From: Voacanga thouarsii
Lineage: Eukaryota; Streptophyta; Magnoliopsida; Gentianales; Apocynaceae
DNA length: 64,000 bases
Direction of reading: 5' to 3'
Assembly (NCBI GenBank): GCA_026120185.1
Contig: JANUWF010001113.1
Span: forward strand, 62,001 to 126,000
Part shown: piece by piece, positions 22,931 through 33,942 of the stretch
Layout: each line of letters begins with the position of its first letter
Position numbering within the stretch: the first letter of the stretch is position 1
Notes under the pieces: model-generated
The model's input: the letters and a program-made list of their open reading frames with translations, nothing else
Told to the model about the DNA's origin: nothing
Database searches by the model: none
Made by a program: the position numbers and the translations under genes

Positions 22931-23736
22931 TAGAAGTAGAAGTGCTTGCAAGCTTCTCCTTCTACTTCTTATCCTTAACAGTCTCCAAGTAGGCCATACA
23001 GTTGCGCCTCCAGTGGCCCATCTTGCCATAATGATGGCATGGGCCCTTGGTAGTAGCTTCCTCTTTCTTCAAACCACCTTTGGGCTTCATGGGAACCTTC
23101 TTCTTCTTCTTTTGAACTTTCTTCTTAGAAGAATAAGATTTTACCATTAAAACTGCATTGGAATCCTTCTTCATAGAGTTAAAAAGGAATGATGGACTCA
23201 ATCTTGTTCATCTGATAGTTAATCACAAATTATGAGAAACTATTAGGTAAAGACTGTAGAATTAAGTCAATACTTAAGTGATGATCCATTGCGAACCCAA
23301 GAGATCCAAGCTTCTCTATTAAGTCCAGCATCTTCAACCCATGAGTGGCCACAAAAGAACCCTCTACCATTTTGCAATGGAATAGTTGCTTCGAGATCTC
23401 GTATCTCTCAGTTCTGACTTGGGCATCAAATAGCTCTCGAAGATGTAGTATAATCAATTCAGCATCTATATGCTCGTGCTATTTTTGTAGCTCGAGAGTC
23501 ATGGATGCCAACATAATACACGATGTTGTATCACCATCCTCCTTATGCCTTTTCTGGACAGCATGCTCATCAGCATGAGCATCTTGAGCTGGTGGTGGTG
23601 GAATAGGAGCGTCTAGCACGTACAACAACTTTTCTGACTTGAGAACGATTCTCAAGTTTCTATACCAGTTGCGGTAGTTTGATTCGGTTAACTTATTGGT
23701 CTCCAAGATGCTACGTAGGTTTAAGTTTGTATACAT
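22930..23736 (-). pseudogene. gag: copia-B gag, broken
   Basis: Starts with ATG at 23736 (MYTNLNLRSILETNKLTESN), as in copia gag proteins. 23479-23736 gives 85 codons to a stop after TLELQK; 23230-23457 continues with LRELFDAQVRTERYE; 22962-23201 ends in a Lys-rich segment with the zinc knuckle CHHYGKMGHWRRNC (about 23000-23041). In the knuckle the second Cys of C-x2-C-x4-H-x4-C is Tyr, so zinc binding should be lost. Three frames are needed to read it through. Confidence 0.8.
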
Positions 23737-25590
23737 GATGTAAGTGACCTAGATGTAAAGATAGTGAGGATTAGCTACTGTATATGCACATGAAATGCAA
23801 ATAATTAGGACTTTAATTAAACGTATTTTTACTCCACTATTTTACTCAAACCAATAGCCCCCACTACTGATTCGGGAAAACCCGTTGGAAGCTTTCCTAG
23901 TGGACCGATATCCAAATTCCTCAAGAATAACCTTGGGTTTGCCCAACAAGCCACCCTTTAGTTTATTGGTAGATATCCAATACTAATTACATCGTATGTA
24001 ATTAGCGGATCATTGGGTGATTAACAACTTTTAATCTTAAAGCCTTTTGGGCTACCCTAACTTTTCCTCTAAATTTATTTATGCTTAAGTTTGCCCAACC
24101 GGGATAAAGATTTTAGTTAAACTCGACCCATTAATCAGGAATTTAATTCTATAGCTTGAACATGTCCAATGTCGAATAGGCTTGGGTTTGCCCAACAACC
24201 TGGTCTCAAAAAATGACTCTCGTTCTTACTATATTAATGGAAGGAATTAAGTTTAATATTAATTGAGGGATTTTTTTCTTTTAGTGATTTCAATAAATGA
24301 CATGCATAAAAGTCAATAAATCACATAATTAATAATCATGGTAAGAAAGTGATTACGTGGTATGGTTATGGACTTTACCGTAAATTAATTTCTTTGAGCC
24401 ATAAAAGAAATTAATATAATTAACCCTATATGTTCATGCATGATTTAAGTAGAAGGTCTTACCTCCTCGCCTTGTTTTGGTTGCCATCTCCAAAATAAAA
24501 TAATTCTACTCCTATCTAACATATTTAAACTAATTACATAATTTCCTAAAGAAAGAAAACCTTAAGTTTCATTCAAGGGGAGTTAGATGAGAAGAGAATT
24601 ACACAAGAATTCTAGAGAATACAGGACACGCAGGCCCTATTTTATAAAAACTAAAACTGCAAAATGCATGAACAGATATAATTGGTTTTAGTCCATAACC
24701 ATCCATCATGCCATTAATTATTCTTAAACAAAATAAACATATAATTTTTATTATTCCAAAACCACAATTTTAGAAAAATAAAACAAATTCTAAAATTTAT
24801 ATTTTATAAAAATAAATCAATTTTAAATTTTCAAAATCACTATTTTGGAAAAATAAAATTGTTTGTCTCAAAACTAATTTTGAGAAAATACTTTTGGGTC
24901 CCGTCTCAAGTAGAGAAAATTTTATTTTACTACCTCTCATCAAATGAGATTTTTCCCTTTCAAAATTCTATTTTAGAAAATTTATTAATTGCTGGAATGT
25001 CGCAAAATAGGACTGAACCGGCGCTAGTTAGAAGCCCGAGATGGCGTCGGCTGCAGTCTGATTTTTAAGAAATTTTTTCTAGAAACAATTTCTGGATGTC
25101 GCGGAATAGCACAGAACCGGTGCCAGTTAGGGGCCAGAGCCAGCGTCGGCTGCAGTCGAGAAGAGGCGGCGGGTTTTAAAAAAATTTTCCATAACAATTT
25201 CCAGAGCCGTATTCTTTTGCAACGGTTTAGTGAGAACAATTCTCAACAAAATTTTCTGTTTTGAAGCTCAAAACAACAACCAATTTGTTTGTTTAAACAA
25301 AAACAAAACAGAAAATTAGGATGACACGAAAGGCAACAACTATGTTCAAGAAAACGTTTTTCTGTAAAAAAAAAAAAAAAAAAAAACTTGTAGCACATAA
25401 AGAAAACATTTTTTTTTCTCGAAATATGCTGTAACTATTACACAATCATATTATGCTACAGACTTAACCCACAATGCTTGAAACAATTTCGACTCGAGTG
25501 AAAATAATTTTTCACAGTGAACAGAGATAAACATGAATACATGAAACCAGCTTTCACGTAAAAACAATGCCTGCAAACCACACATAGCAA
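23737..25590 (-). other. copia-B leader
   Basis: About 1.85 kb between the primer site and the gag ATG. AT-rich and non-coding except for a GC-rich tandem module at 24993-25170 (separate entry). A poly-A run lies at 25367-25386. Packaging and dimer signals would lie here in a living element; none can be pinpointed. Confidence 0.65.
24993..25170 (+). repeat. Tandem GGCGCC-type module in copia-B leader
   Basis: Two copies of a roughly 75-base GC-rich unit spaced about 100 bases apart: 24993-25064 and 25094-25160. Each reads TGTCGC, ATAG, GAACCGG[CT]GC, AGTTAG, then GCGTCGGCTGCAGTC. The Athila-2 LTR carries the same order of words at 46965-47030 and 54613-54675. In copia-B the module is antisense to transcription, in Athila-2 it is sense. 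Confidence 0.75.
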
Positions 25591-25603
25591 GGCTCTGATA
25601 CCA
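25591..25603 (-). other. copia-B primer binding site, initiator Met tRNA
   Basis: Minus strand reads TGGTATCAGAGCC, the standard iMet primer site of plant copia elements, one base from the LTR end at 25605. Confidence 0.92.
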
Positions 25604-25604
25604 C

Positions 25605-28600
25605 TGTTAGGTATCTCATGCATATCATATATGGCACAGTGGAAAAATAAGAACAAGATACCATCCCAGGATCTGCATACGTGTGGAAAACAAGACATAG
25701 AGAGAACAAAGGTAATGGTTTTACCTTTCTTTGAGCATCTGAAAAATAAAAATTTTCCTTCTTCTCTCTGACGATTGTGGCGAGATCCAGCAATCCCCTT
25801 GATTAAACACCACGAGAGTTGGATGTCCAACCACTACAATCACAGTGTTTGAATATCTCTAATAGAAATCCACATGGAGGATCACACTTAAGCACCAAGA
25901 TTTTCTATGCTAGAAGAAAACAACAATGGCGGCTAGGGTTTGATGTGTTAGAATTCGTGGACTCCTAAACGCGAAAAACATCCACGAATCCCTCTCGAGG
26001 ACCCAAGTAAACGATTAAGATGATCTAAGGTTTAAGAATTACCTCTGGTTGCTGTAATCGAAATCCTTCGATTCTGGTTGCACTGTTGTACGTTCAACCT
26101 GAACAATCACCAGACGCTGCAGTATGCGAACGTCCTCTATCAGATACACACCGCAAACTCACTCGATACCCGGGGAGTGCTAGTGCCTAGGGTTTGAGAG
26201 GGGTTTTTTTTTTTCCTTTTCTGGTAGAGAATGGCACGAATGTTCTCAACCGAAAAATTGGACTATGGAAAAGACGGCTAGGGTTTTCTTAAAAACCCCC
26301 AAACCTCTTAGAGTCCAAGCATAATAATATCTTATCATATTCTAATTTAAATTCAAATTAAATTAAAACTGATATGATAAGATTCTGCCATTATCTCGGT
26401 AATTTAACTAATTAATTTACCGAGTCAGATTCTTATAATCTGGATATCATCCAGATTCATCGAACCTGGTCACCAGAAAAATAACCTAACAAGTTCGCTT
26501 ATTGTGTGACCCTATAGGTTCACTTAACACTGGCAGTGTGCCTAAATCATATTTAAATGGCCCACAAGTTATAAGCGGTTTCTAGCAAAACACTATAACT
26601 ATCCATGTTAAATGAAGATCGGTGATCTCTTTGAACCAAACCATAATTTTATATTTAGTCCTTTTGTCACACGATATCTAGATTAAGCATAAGGCAAGGA
26701 GTATGTCATCCTTATTAAGCTTAATCAATTATTTCTTGATTTCGTAGTAGACTGTTCAAACAAATGATATCAATATCTTAGATTGATATATTTGAGCACG
26801 GCCATGCATTTTTAACAGTCTAACTTATCAAGGGGCTCATGGATATCTCTCCCATAACTGAGAGGGGCAAATTCCTTCACAATCAATCATATTCCTCTTC
26901 TTGATTTGTTCTATATCCAACAGTAGTCTAATTTATTATCTGGTTAAAGACAACTTTAGACAATGTCAAAATATAGAATTTATCAAGTAGAAAACTATGA
27001 TGAATTTAGGTCGAAGGACTTTCAATATTAATATGGCTAGAGAGTACTTATGACATATTCCATGAAGTACTCTCACAGTGGGTCATGTCCAATACAATGT
27101 TCTCTAATATTTATTTGTCTTGACTCAATATCACAAATATCCATGGCCAGTAAAACATAGCCATCAAGTCACAAACATACTAATCTTAATTTATTATTAT
27201 TCCAATAATAACAATCGATCAGGGACAGTTTTAGAATAGTCATTGTATTCATTGTAGGGTTTTACTATCAAGTCACGTACTTGATGACCAACAAAACAAA
27301 ACTCACTATTCATGGAAAGGAAAGCCTCATATTATTATATAAAACATAACGACAATTGTATAAGTACAAATTGACTCTAGGGCATATCCCCAACATGATG
27401 AAGATCGACGAGAGAGAAAAAGAGAAGAGAAGGAAGTAGTGTATCCCTAGGGTTTTGGAGTTATTTTTCGTGTGTTCTTCAGCAAGCAGGAATCATGCAT
27501 ATTTCCCATATATTACATGAAAATCTCCTGCTGAAAAATACTCCATCTAAGAATTCTAAAATAGTTAGAATTCCCTAATTGTAATTGGAAACATTAAGTT
27601 CTCACAATTACAATTTGGACCATAAATTATAACTAATTATAATTTGGCCACAACAACTTCTCTTTCTCGCAATTAACCCCACTTTGTTATCAAATATCAT
27701 CTTGAGTATATAGTCCTCTATTGAGTGTGACCTATTAGGTTTCCCAGTCAATTGGTAGCGAACATGAATTAATTCAAACGGCTTTGAGATTAATAATTCA
27801 TAATTAATTAGCATTAATCATATCAATTCTAATCAAGATTGGTTTATTAATTCATCAATTAATAAACCCATATTCTCAGATCATCAGCAGTATCTAACAA
27901 CACATCATGACCACCCAACAGTCCAGGAAGTCAAGTGGCTTGACATGAACCCTTCAATAACAAACTATAATGCAATTAACTCCTTTCACCGTACAATATC
28001 TTATTCAATTTAGAGTACAGAATTAACGCCAACTCCCTCCAGAATATATATTAATTCTGGCCCGAATCTAATAATACTTGCACTATGAACCCACTACTCT
28101 AGATATGTATCAATTGGAACTGTTTCCAATACACAGTCGCCTTGGGCAAGGACATCTCCAGTAGCAATTCCTACAAGTGACCATGAGATATTCGCCCCTA
28201 CTATTAGGAATGGTGAATCATTTATTGACCATCTCAACTACTTTTGTTTACCTCACAATGTACCCAATATCTATCCCATAGACGGCCTTTGATCTAGCTC
28301 CAGAGATTGGAATCAAAGCATAATACTCAACAAACAAGGTACCTTGGAGATCTCAAGTCTAATGATACTTGCACGTTTGCTATGCTGAGATTATAACACT
28401 GACACTAAATAGTTATCCATGTGCTTATCTCATAACTAGGTCATCCAATGCACTTGTTCCATTAATAAGTATCCACGTGTTAACTTTGAGTATCTCAATA
28501 CTCACGGATATGAGAAACACTGCCTGATTAAATCTGGAAGTCTAACACATGCTAGTCTTAACGCATTAATGATGTCATATCTCATTAATACTACGACTAG

Positions 28601-28814
28601 GAATTATTTAAGTACTAATACTATACAGTATAGTAGGAATCATATATCATGATCTCTATCATGATTTTCTTAACACGGTGTTGTACTAGGGACTTTATCT
28701 AACAGTTATATTACACAAAAGTAAACAAAAGAAACTGTAAGATAAATAATACCTTTTATTAAGATGTGTCATATACAACATTCAAGTGATTACCTCTAGG
28801 GCATAACACTACTA
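25605..28814 (-). repeat. copia-B 5' LTR, split by a solo LTR
   Basis: Same sequence as 18069-19821 with a 1450-base insertion at 25946-27395 and the TGATG duplication. The right end reads CACTACTA where the other LTR has CACTAACA; TSD ATTTT follows at 28815. The open frames at 25456-25830 (minus) are LTR sequence in translation. Confidence 0.9.
25946..27395 (-). mobile_element. Solo LTR of copia-A family
   Basis: TGTTAGAATTCGTGG on the left to CCCCAACA on the right, flanked by TGATG at 25941-25945 and 27396-27400. It is the reverse complement of the copia-A LTRs at 14525 and 32162, with the better preserved U3 start (TGTTGGGGATATGCCC). There is no internal sequence, so LTR-LTR recombination removed the body. 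The homologous spot in the other copia-B LTR (about 18402) is empty. Confidence 0.95.
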
Positions 28815-28819
28815 ATTTT

Positions 28820-29193
28820 AACATGCATAATATGGAGAAATCCATTACTGAATTGCATGGGATGCTAAAACAAGCTGAACTGAACATTAAGAAGAATGCT
28901 CCTAGTGTTCTAATGGTTCAAAAAGGGAAAGAAAAAAAGAACAGCCAAAAGGGCAAAGTCATGGCTAGTAAGGGTAAGGACAAGGCTAAGTCCAAATTCA
29001 ATCCCAAACCTAAGGCCAAGACACCCAAGGAGGGAGCTTGCTACCATTGTAGAGAACAAGGATATTGGTTAAGAAATTGCAAGCTCTATTTGGAAGCAAA
29101 GAAAAAGAAGGATAGTAAGACTGCCACTTCTGGTATTTTTGTTATAGAAATTAATTTATCTACTTCTGATTCATGGGTATTGGATACTGATTG
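28820..29193 (+). pseudogene. gag: copia-A gag, C-terminal part with zinc knuckle
   Basis: Resumes the gag frame right after the ATTTT duplication. It carries MEKSITELHGMLKQAE, a Lys-rich stretch and the knuckle CYHCREQGYWLRNC (about 29038-29079). The usual His of the C-x2-C-x4-H-x4-C motif is Tyr here, a CAT to TAT change, so zinc binding should fail. The frame runs on into the protease start. Confidence 0.82.
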
Positions 29194-29560
29194 AGGATTT
29201 CACATTTGTGTAAATATGCAGGGTCTAAAAAGGAGTAGAGCCTTAGCAAAAGGCGAGGTGGACCTACATGTTATGAATGGAGCAAAAGTTGCTACAATAG
29301 CTGTAGAAACTTTTGAATTAATTTTGCCCAGTGGGCTTGTTTTAGAATTGAATGATTGTTTTTATGTTCCTGCTATGAGTAAGAATATTATTTCAGTTTC
29401 TTGTTTAGATTTAGAATGTTTTGAATTTATTATTAGGAATAACATTTGCTCCATTAATAAAAATGGCATTTTTTATGGAGATGACTCATTATCAAATAGG
29501 CTCTATATTCTCAATCTTCGAACAAGTCTATCTATAACATTAATACTAAGAGATTGAAAT
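29158..29560 (+). pseudogene. pol: copia-A protease, active site broken
   Basis: WVLDTD then a TGA stop (about 29173-29193), where copia proteases have WVLDTG followed by a Gly-rich loop. The active-site Gly is Asp and the next codon is a stop. The rest (29216-29557) keeps VDLHVMNGAKVA, the FYVPAMSKNIISVS segment and YGDDSLSNRLYIL, ending in a frame break before integrase. Confidence 0.8.
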
Positions 29561-30590
29561 CCAATGATTTAAATTAGAGTTACTTCTGACGTTGTTGTTT
29601 GGGCCATATAAATAAGAAACAGATAACAAGGCTTCATAATGATGGGCTTCCAAATTCGTTTCATTTAGAATCTTACGAAATATGTGATTCTTGTTTATTA
29701 GGCAAAATGACTAAGGCACCTTTTAAGAGATAAAATGAAAGGGCAAATAATTTATTTGGCTTAATACATACGAATGTATGTGGACCAATGAATACACATA
29801 CTAGAGGAGGATTTTAGTGCTTCATTACATTTACAGATGATTTCAGCTGATCTGGCTACCTATATCTGATGAAACATAAATCTGAATCGTTTCAAAAATT
29901 CAAGGAATTTCAAAATGAAGTACAAAATCAACTTGGAAAAAATATCAAAACACTTCGATCAGATTGAGGTGATGAATACTTAAGTCACGAGTTTGATGAG
30001 TATCTTAAGAATTGTGGGATTATCTCCCAATCAACTCCACCTGGAACACGTCAATGGAATGGTGTATCTGAACGAAGAAATCGGACATTATTATATATGG
30101 TTCAATTAATGATAAGTTAAACTAATCTTCTAATCTCTTTTTGGGGTTATACTCTAGAGACTGCTGCATTCATACTAAATTGGGTTCTATCTAAATCGAT
30201 TCAGAAAATGCCATATGAGATATGAACTGGGAAACAACCTAGTTTGTCATTTTTCAAGATTTGGGGTTGCAAAGTTTATGTAAAGCGTTTATTATCTGAT
30301 AAACTTGCACCCAAATTGGATAAAAACATATTTATGGGGTATCCTAAAGAAACTAAAGGATACCAATTTTATCTCCCAAAAGAAAATAGAGTAATTATTG
30401 CTCGAAGCGGATTCTTTCTTGAAAAGCAATTTATTTCCAAAAGAATCAGTCGGAGTAAAATACATCTTGATGAGATTTAAGAACCACAATTAGTATCTGA
30501 ACTGAATAATGAACCTCGATTAGATGGCTCACAAGTCCAAGATGAGCCTACTTCTATAGAACAAGGACCTTGAAGATCTGATATGGTTCG
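29561..30590 (+). pseudogene. pol: copia-A integrase, broken
   Basis: Zinc-binding start (GHINKKR, about 29605), ICDSCLLGKM (about 29680), and the core with VCGPMNTHTRGG (about 29778), FTDDFS and a KTLRSD stretch followed by TGA (about 29948-29967). The core's last motif is GVSERRNRTLL (about 30062). The best frame is 30244-30480 with IWGCKVYVKRL and GYPKETKGYQFYLP. At least seven stops interrupt the domain. Confidence 0.8.
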
Positions 30591-31629
30591 TCAACAACCT
30601 AAAAGATATGGATTCCTCATTACTTCCTATCAAGAAACCATTAAGAGTTCTGATTCTGGAAAATGGTTAGAGGCCATGAAGTTTGAGATGTAAACCATGT
30701 ATGATAACCAAGTTTGGACTTTGGTTAATCCACCTGAAGGTTCAAAAACCATTAGGTGTAAATGGGTTTTCAAAAAGAAAACAGACATGGAAAGAAATGT
30801 GCATACTTACAAAGCACGACTGGTAGCAAAAGGTTATAGACAAACTCATGGTATAGATTATGATGAAACCTTTTCACCAGTTGTAATGCTTAAATCTATT
30901 AGAATTCTTCTTGCCATAGCAGAATATTATTATTATAAGATTTGGCAAATGGATGTTAAAGCCACGCTCCTTAATTGAAACTTACTTGAGGATGTGTAGA
31001 TGACACAACCTGAGGGTTTTGATGATCCTTTGAATTATAATAAAGTGTGCAAGCTTCAAAAATCTATTTATGGATTGAAGCAAGCATCTCAAAGTTGGAG
31101 TCTTCATTTTGATGAAGCAATTAAAGAATTTAACTTTATCAAAATTAAAGATGAGCCTTGTGTTTATAAGAAAACCAGTGGGAATGCAATAGTCTTTTTG
31201 TTACTTTATGTTGATGACATCTTACTCATTGAAAACAACATCCCAACTCTACAAAGTGTAAAGACATGGTTGGGAAATTATTTCTCAATGAAAGACTTAG
31301 GTGAAGCTGCCTATTTTTTAGGAGTAAGGATCTATAAAGATATATCTAGAAAGCTAATTGGACTAAGTCAAAGTGCTTACGCTGATAAAGTACTGAAAAG
31401 GTTCAGTATGCAAGACTCGAAGAGAGGATTCTTGCCAATGTTACATGACATTAAGCTCAGCAAAACTCAAAGTCCTTCCACGAAGAATGAAGAAGAGCAC
31501 ATGAACAAGATACCATACGCTTCCGCTATAGGATCTATCGTGTATGCCATGTTATGTACTCGACCCGATGTGTCATATGCATTGAGCATGACGAGTAGGT
31601 TCCAGTCAAATCCTAGAAAGCCACAATAG
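30591..31629 (+). pseudogene. pol: copia-A reverse transcriptase, nearly continuous
   Basis: 30697-30978 (93 codons) and 31000-31629 (209 codons) are in the same domain and separated by two stops. Motifs in order: RCKWVFKKK, YKARLVAKGYRQ, DETFSPVVMLKSIR, IWQMDVKA, then MTQPEGFDDP, LQKSIYGLKQ, the catalytic YVDD at 31207-31218, KDLGEAAYFLG and ASAIGSIVYAM. It is the best kept part of copia-A. A stop at 31627 ends it before RNase H. Confidence 0.85.
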
Positions 31630-32147
31630 ACTATTGTTAAGAACATACTAAAGTACTTAAGAAGAACTAAAGATATGTTCTTAGTTTATAAAGGATAAGA
31701 AGGCGAGTTAGTTGTAAATGGTTACACAGATGCTAGTTTTCAGTCCAATATAGATGATTACAGATCACAATTGTATTTTGTTTGAATGGAGGAATTATAA
31801 GCTGGAAAAGTTGAAAGTAAGACACCGTGGCCGAAAAAGCAGTTTGGATTAAAAAGTTCATTACAGAACTAGATGTAGTTCCCAGTATTGTGAACCTAGT
31901 GGATCTCTATTGCCATAACAATGGAGTCATTGCACAAGCTAAGGAACCACGATCATATCAGCGATCCAAACATATACTTAGACATTTTCATCTCATTCGA
32001 GAAATTGTTGATAGAGGAGATGTCAGAGTATCGAAGGTATCAATTGATGAGAATGTTGCAGATCCACTGACAAAGCCACTCCCATTGTCTAAACATGATA
32101 GTTATACTAGATCAATGGGATTACGGTTTATGCTAAATTGGTCTTAG
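31630..32147 (+). pseudogene. pol: copia-A RNase H, broken
   Basis: Continues with KNILKYLRRTKD and NGYTDASFQS (about 31718-31747, first catalytic Asp), then a frame break near 31780-31830. 31827-32147 gives the C-terminal part with KAVWIKKFITEL, DLYCHNNGVIAQAKEP and HLIREIVDRGDV. Stops at 31627 and 31696 prevent read-through. Confidence 0.8.
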
Positions 32148-32149
32148 TA

Positions 32150-32161
32150 CAAGTGGGAGAC
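32150..32161 (+). other. copia-A polypurine tract
   Basis: CAAGTGGGAGAC immediately before the 3' LTR start TGTTAAGG, same form as in copia-B. Confidence 0.85.
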
Positions 32162-33695
32162 TGTTAAGGAAATTCCCTAGAGTTAATTTGTACTTATGCT
32201 ATTATCGTTATGTATTATGTAATAATACAAGGCATTTCTTTCCATGAATAGTGCATTTTATTTTGTGGTCATCAAGTACGTGACTTGATAGTAAAACCCT
32301 ACAATCAATACAATGACTATTCTTAAACTGTTCCTGATCAATTATTATTAGTGGAATAATAATAAATTAAAATTAGTATGTTTGTGACTTGATAGCTATG
32401 CTTTACCGGTAATGGATATATGTGATATCAAGTTAAAACATAAATAAATGTTAGAGAATATTGTATTGGATATGACCTACTGTGAGAGTACTTTATAGAA
32501 CATGTCATAAGTACTTTCTAGCCATGATGATATTAAAAGTTCTTCGACTTGAATTCATCATAGTTTCCTACTTGATGAATTCTATATTTTGACATTGTCT
32601 AAAGTTGTCTTTAACCAGATAATAAATTAGACTACGGTTGGATATAGAATAAACCAAGGAGAGGAATATGATTGATAGTGAAGGAATTTGTCCCTCTCAA
32701 TTATAGGAGAAATATCTATGAGCCCCTTGATAAGTTAGACTATTACATTGCATAACCTTGCTCAAATATATCAATTTGAGCTATTGATATCATTTATTTG
32801 AATAGTCTACTATGAGATCAAGAAATAATTGATTAAGCTTAATAAGGATGAAATATTTCGTGCCTTATGCTTAATCTGGATATTGTACGACAAAAAGACT
32901 AAATATAAAGTTATGGTTTGATTCAAAGAGATCACTGATCTTCATTTAACCTAGATAGTTATAATGTTTTGCTAGAAATCTCTTATAACTTGTGGGCCAT
33001 TTAAATATGATTTGGGCACACTGCCAGTGTTAAATGAACCTATAGAGTCACACTACAAAAGAACTCGTTTGGTTATTTTTGAAAATATTTCTAAGTTAAT
33101 CTAACCTAGAAAATTGACCAGAAATAATGAATTTGGAAATATGTCCACATTTGATGTATCTGGATGATGTCCAGATTGGAAGAATCTAATTTGGTAAATT
33201 AATTAGTTAAATTAATTTACCAAATTAATGGCAGAATATTATCATATTAGTTTTAATTTAATTTGAATTAAATTAAAAATAAAATGCAGAATTTAAATTA
33301 AAATATGATAAGATATTATCAAAGTAAGACTCTAAGAGGTTCGGGTGGTTTTAAAAGAAAACCCTAGCCGTCTTCTCAAAAGTGCTCTCAGTTAAGGAAA
33401 AAAAATATTCGTTCCTCCATACACCAGAAAACTTAAGCCTCACAAACTCTAGACGCTAGCACTCCCAGGGTAACGAGTTGGTTCGCGATGTATATCTGAT
33501 AGAGGACGTTCACATATTTCAACGTTTGGTGATCGTTCGAGTTACACGTATGACAGAAAACCAAAATTCAAAAGATCTTGATTACGCCAAACAGAGGTAA
33601 TTTTGTAATCCCTAGATCATCTTAATCGTTTGGCTTTGGTCCTCGAAAAGGATTCATGGATGTTTTCTGCGTTTAGGAGTCCACGAATTCTAACA
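32162..33695 (+). repeat. copia-A 3' LTR
   Basis: TGTTAAGGAAATTCC to CACGAATTCTAACA. It aligns end to end with the 5' LTR at 14525-16044 apart from the eroded start of the latter and a local insertion near 33266-33300. Confidence 0.9.
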
Positions 33696-33942
33696 CTTAT
33701 TTGGTTCGTGGAAGGGGAGAAGGAGGGGAAGAGGGAAGAGGGAAGTGAAGAGGCACTTTCTACTTCCACTAAGAGAAGTAATAGTATTTACTTTATTTTG
33801 TTTAGTATGAAGGGGTGAAGAGGTAGAAGGGGAAGGAAGAAGAGAGAGAATAATTTATTTAGTTTACTATTTTATCCTTCATTATCTATTTTGTTAAAAA
33901 TTTTAATGCTAAAAAAATGGGGTTAATGTTGTCATTATAACT
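33696..33942. repeat. Purine-rich block, second copy
   Basis: Same sequence as 16045-16294, starting right after the LTR: ggttcgtgg, then ggggaagagggaagag. Possible MITE or shared flank. The short frame 33630-33818 straddles the LTR end and is not a gene. Confidence 0.6.

Larger units (their letters stand above)
18069..28814 (-). mobile_element. copia-B: Ty1/copia element in copia-A gag
   Basis: A minus-strand element with 3' LTR 18069-19821, polypurine tract, RNase H to gag remnants (19842-23736), an approximately 1.85 kb leader, iMet-type primer site 25591-25603 and 5' LTR 25605-28814 (which includes a 1.45 kb solo LTR plus TSD). TSD is ATTTT. All expected copia domains are present in order but carry stops and frameshifts. 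It is younger than copia-A, which it disrupts, yet older than the copia-A family solo LTR that sits inside it. Confidence 0.9.
14525..33695 (+). mobile_element. copia-A: Ty1/copia element split by copia-B
   Basis: LTRs 14525-16044 and 32162-33695 face the same way and share almost all of their sequence. Between them on the plus strand are gag, protease, integrase, reverse transcriptase and RNase H remnants in copia order (17550-18068, 28820-32147), and a polypurine tract before the 3' LTR. The gag frame is cut by copia-B with TSD ATTTT. Two oddities: no primer site follows the 5' LTR, and the roughly 650 bp after the 5' LTR duplicates the sequence after the 3' LTR (see findings). No TSD was found (GCCCT on the left, CTTAT on the right), so the left border may have been rearranged. 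Not functional. Confidence 0.75.
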
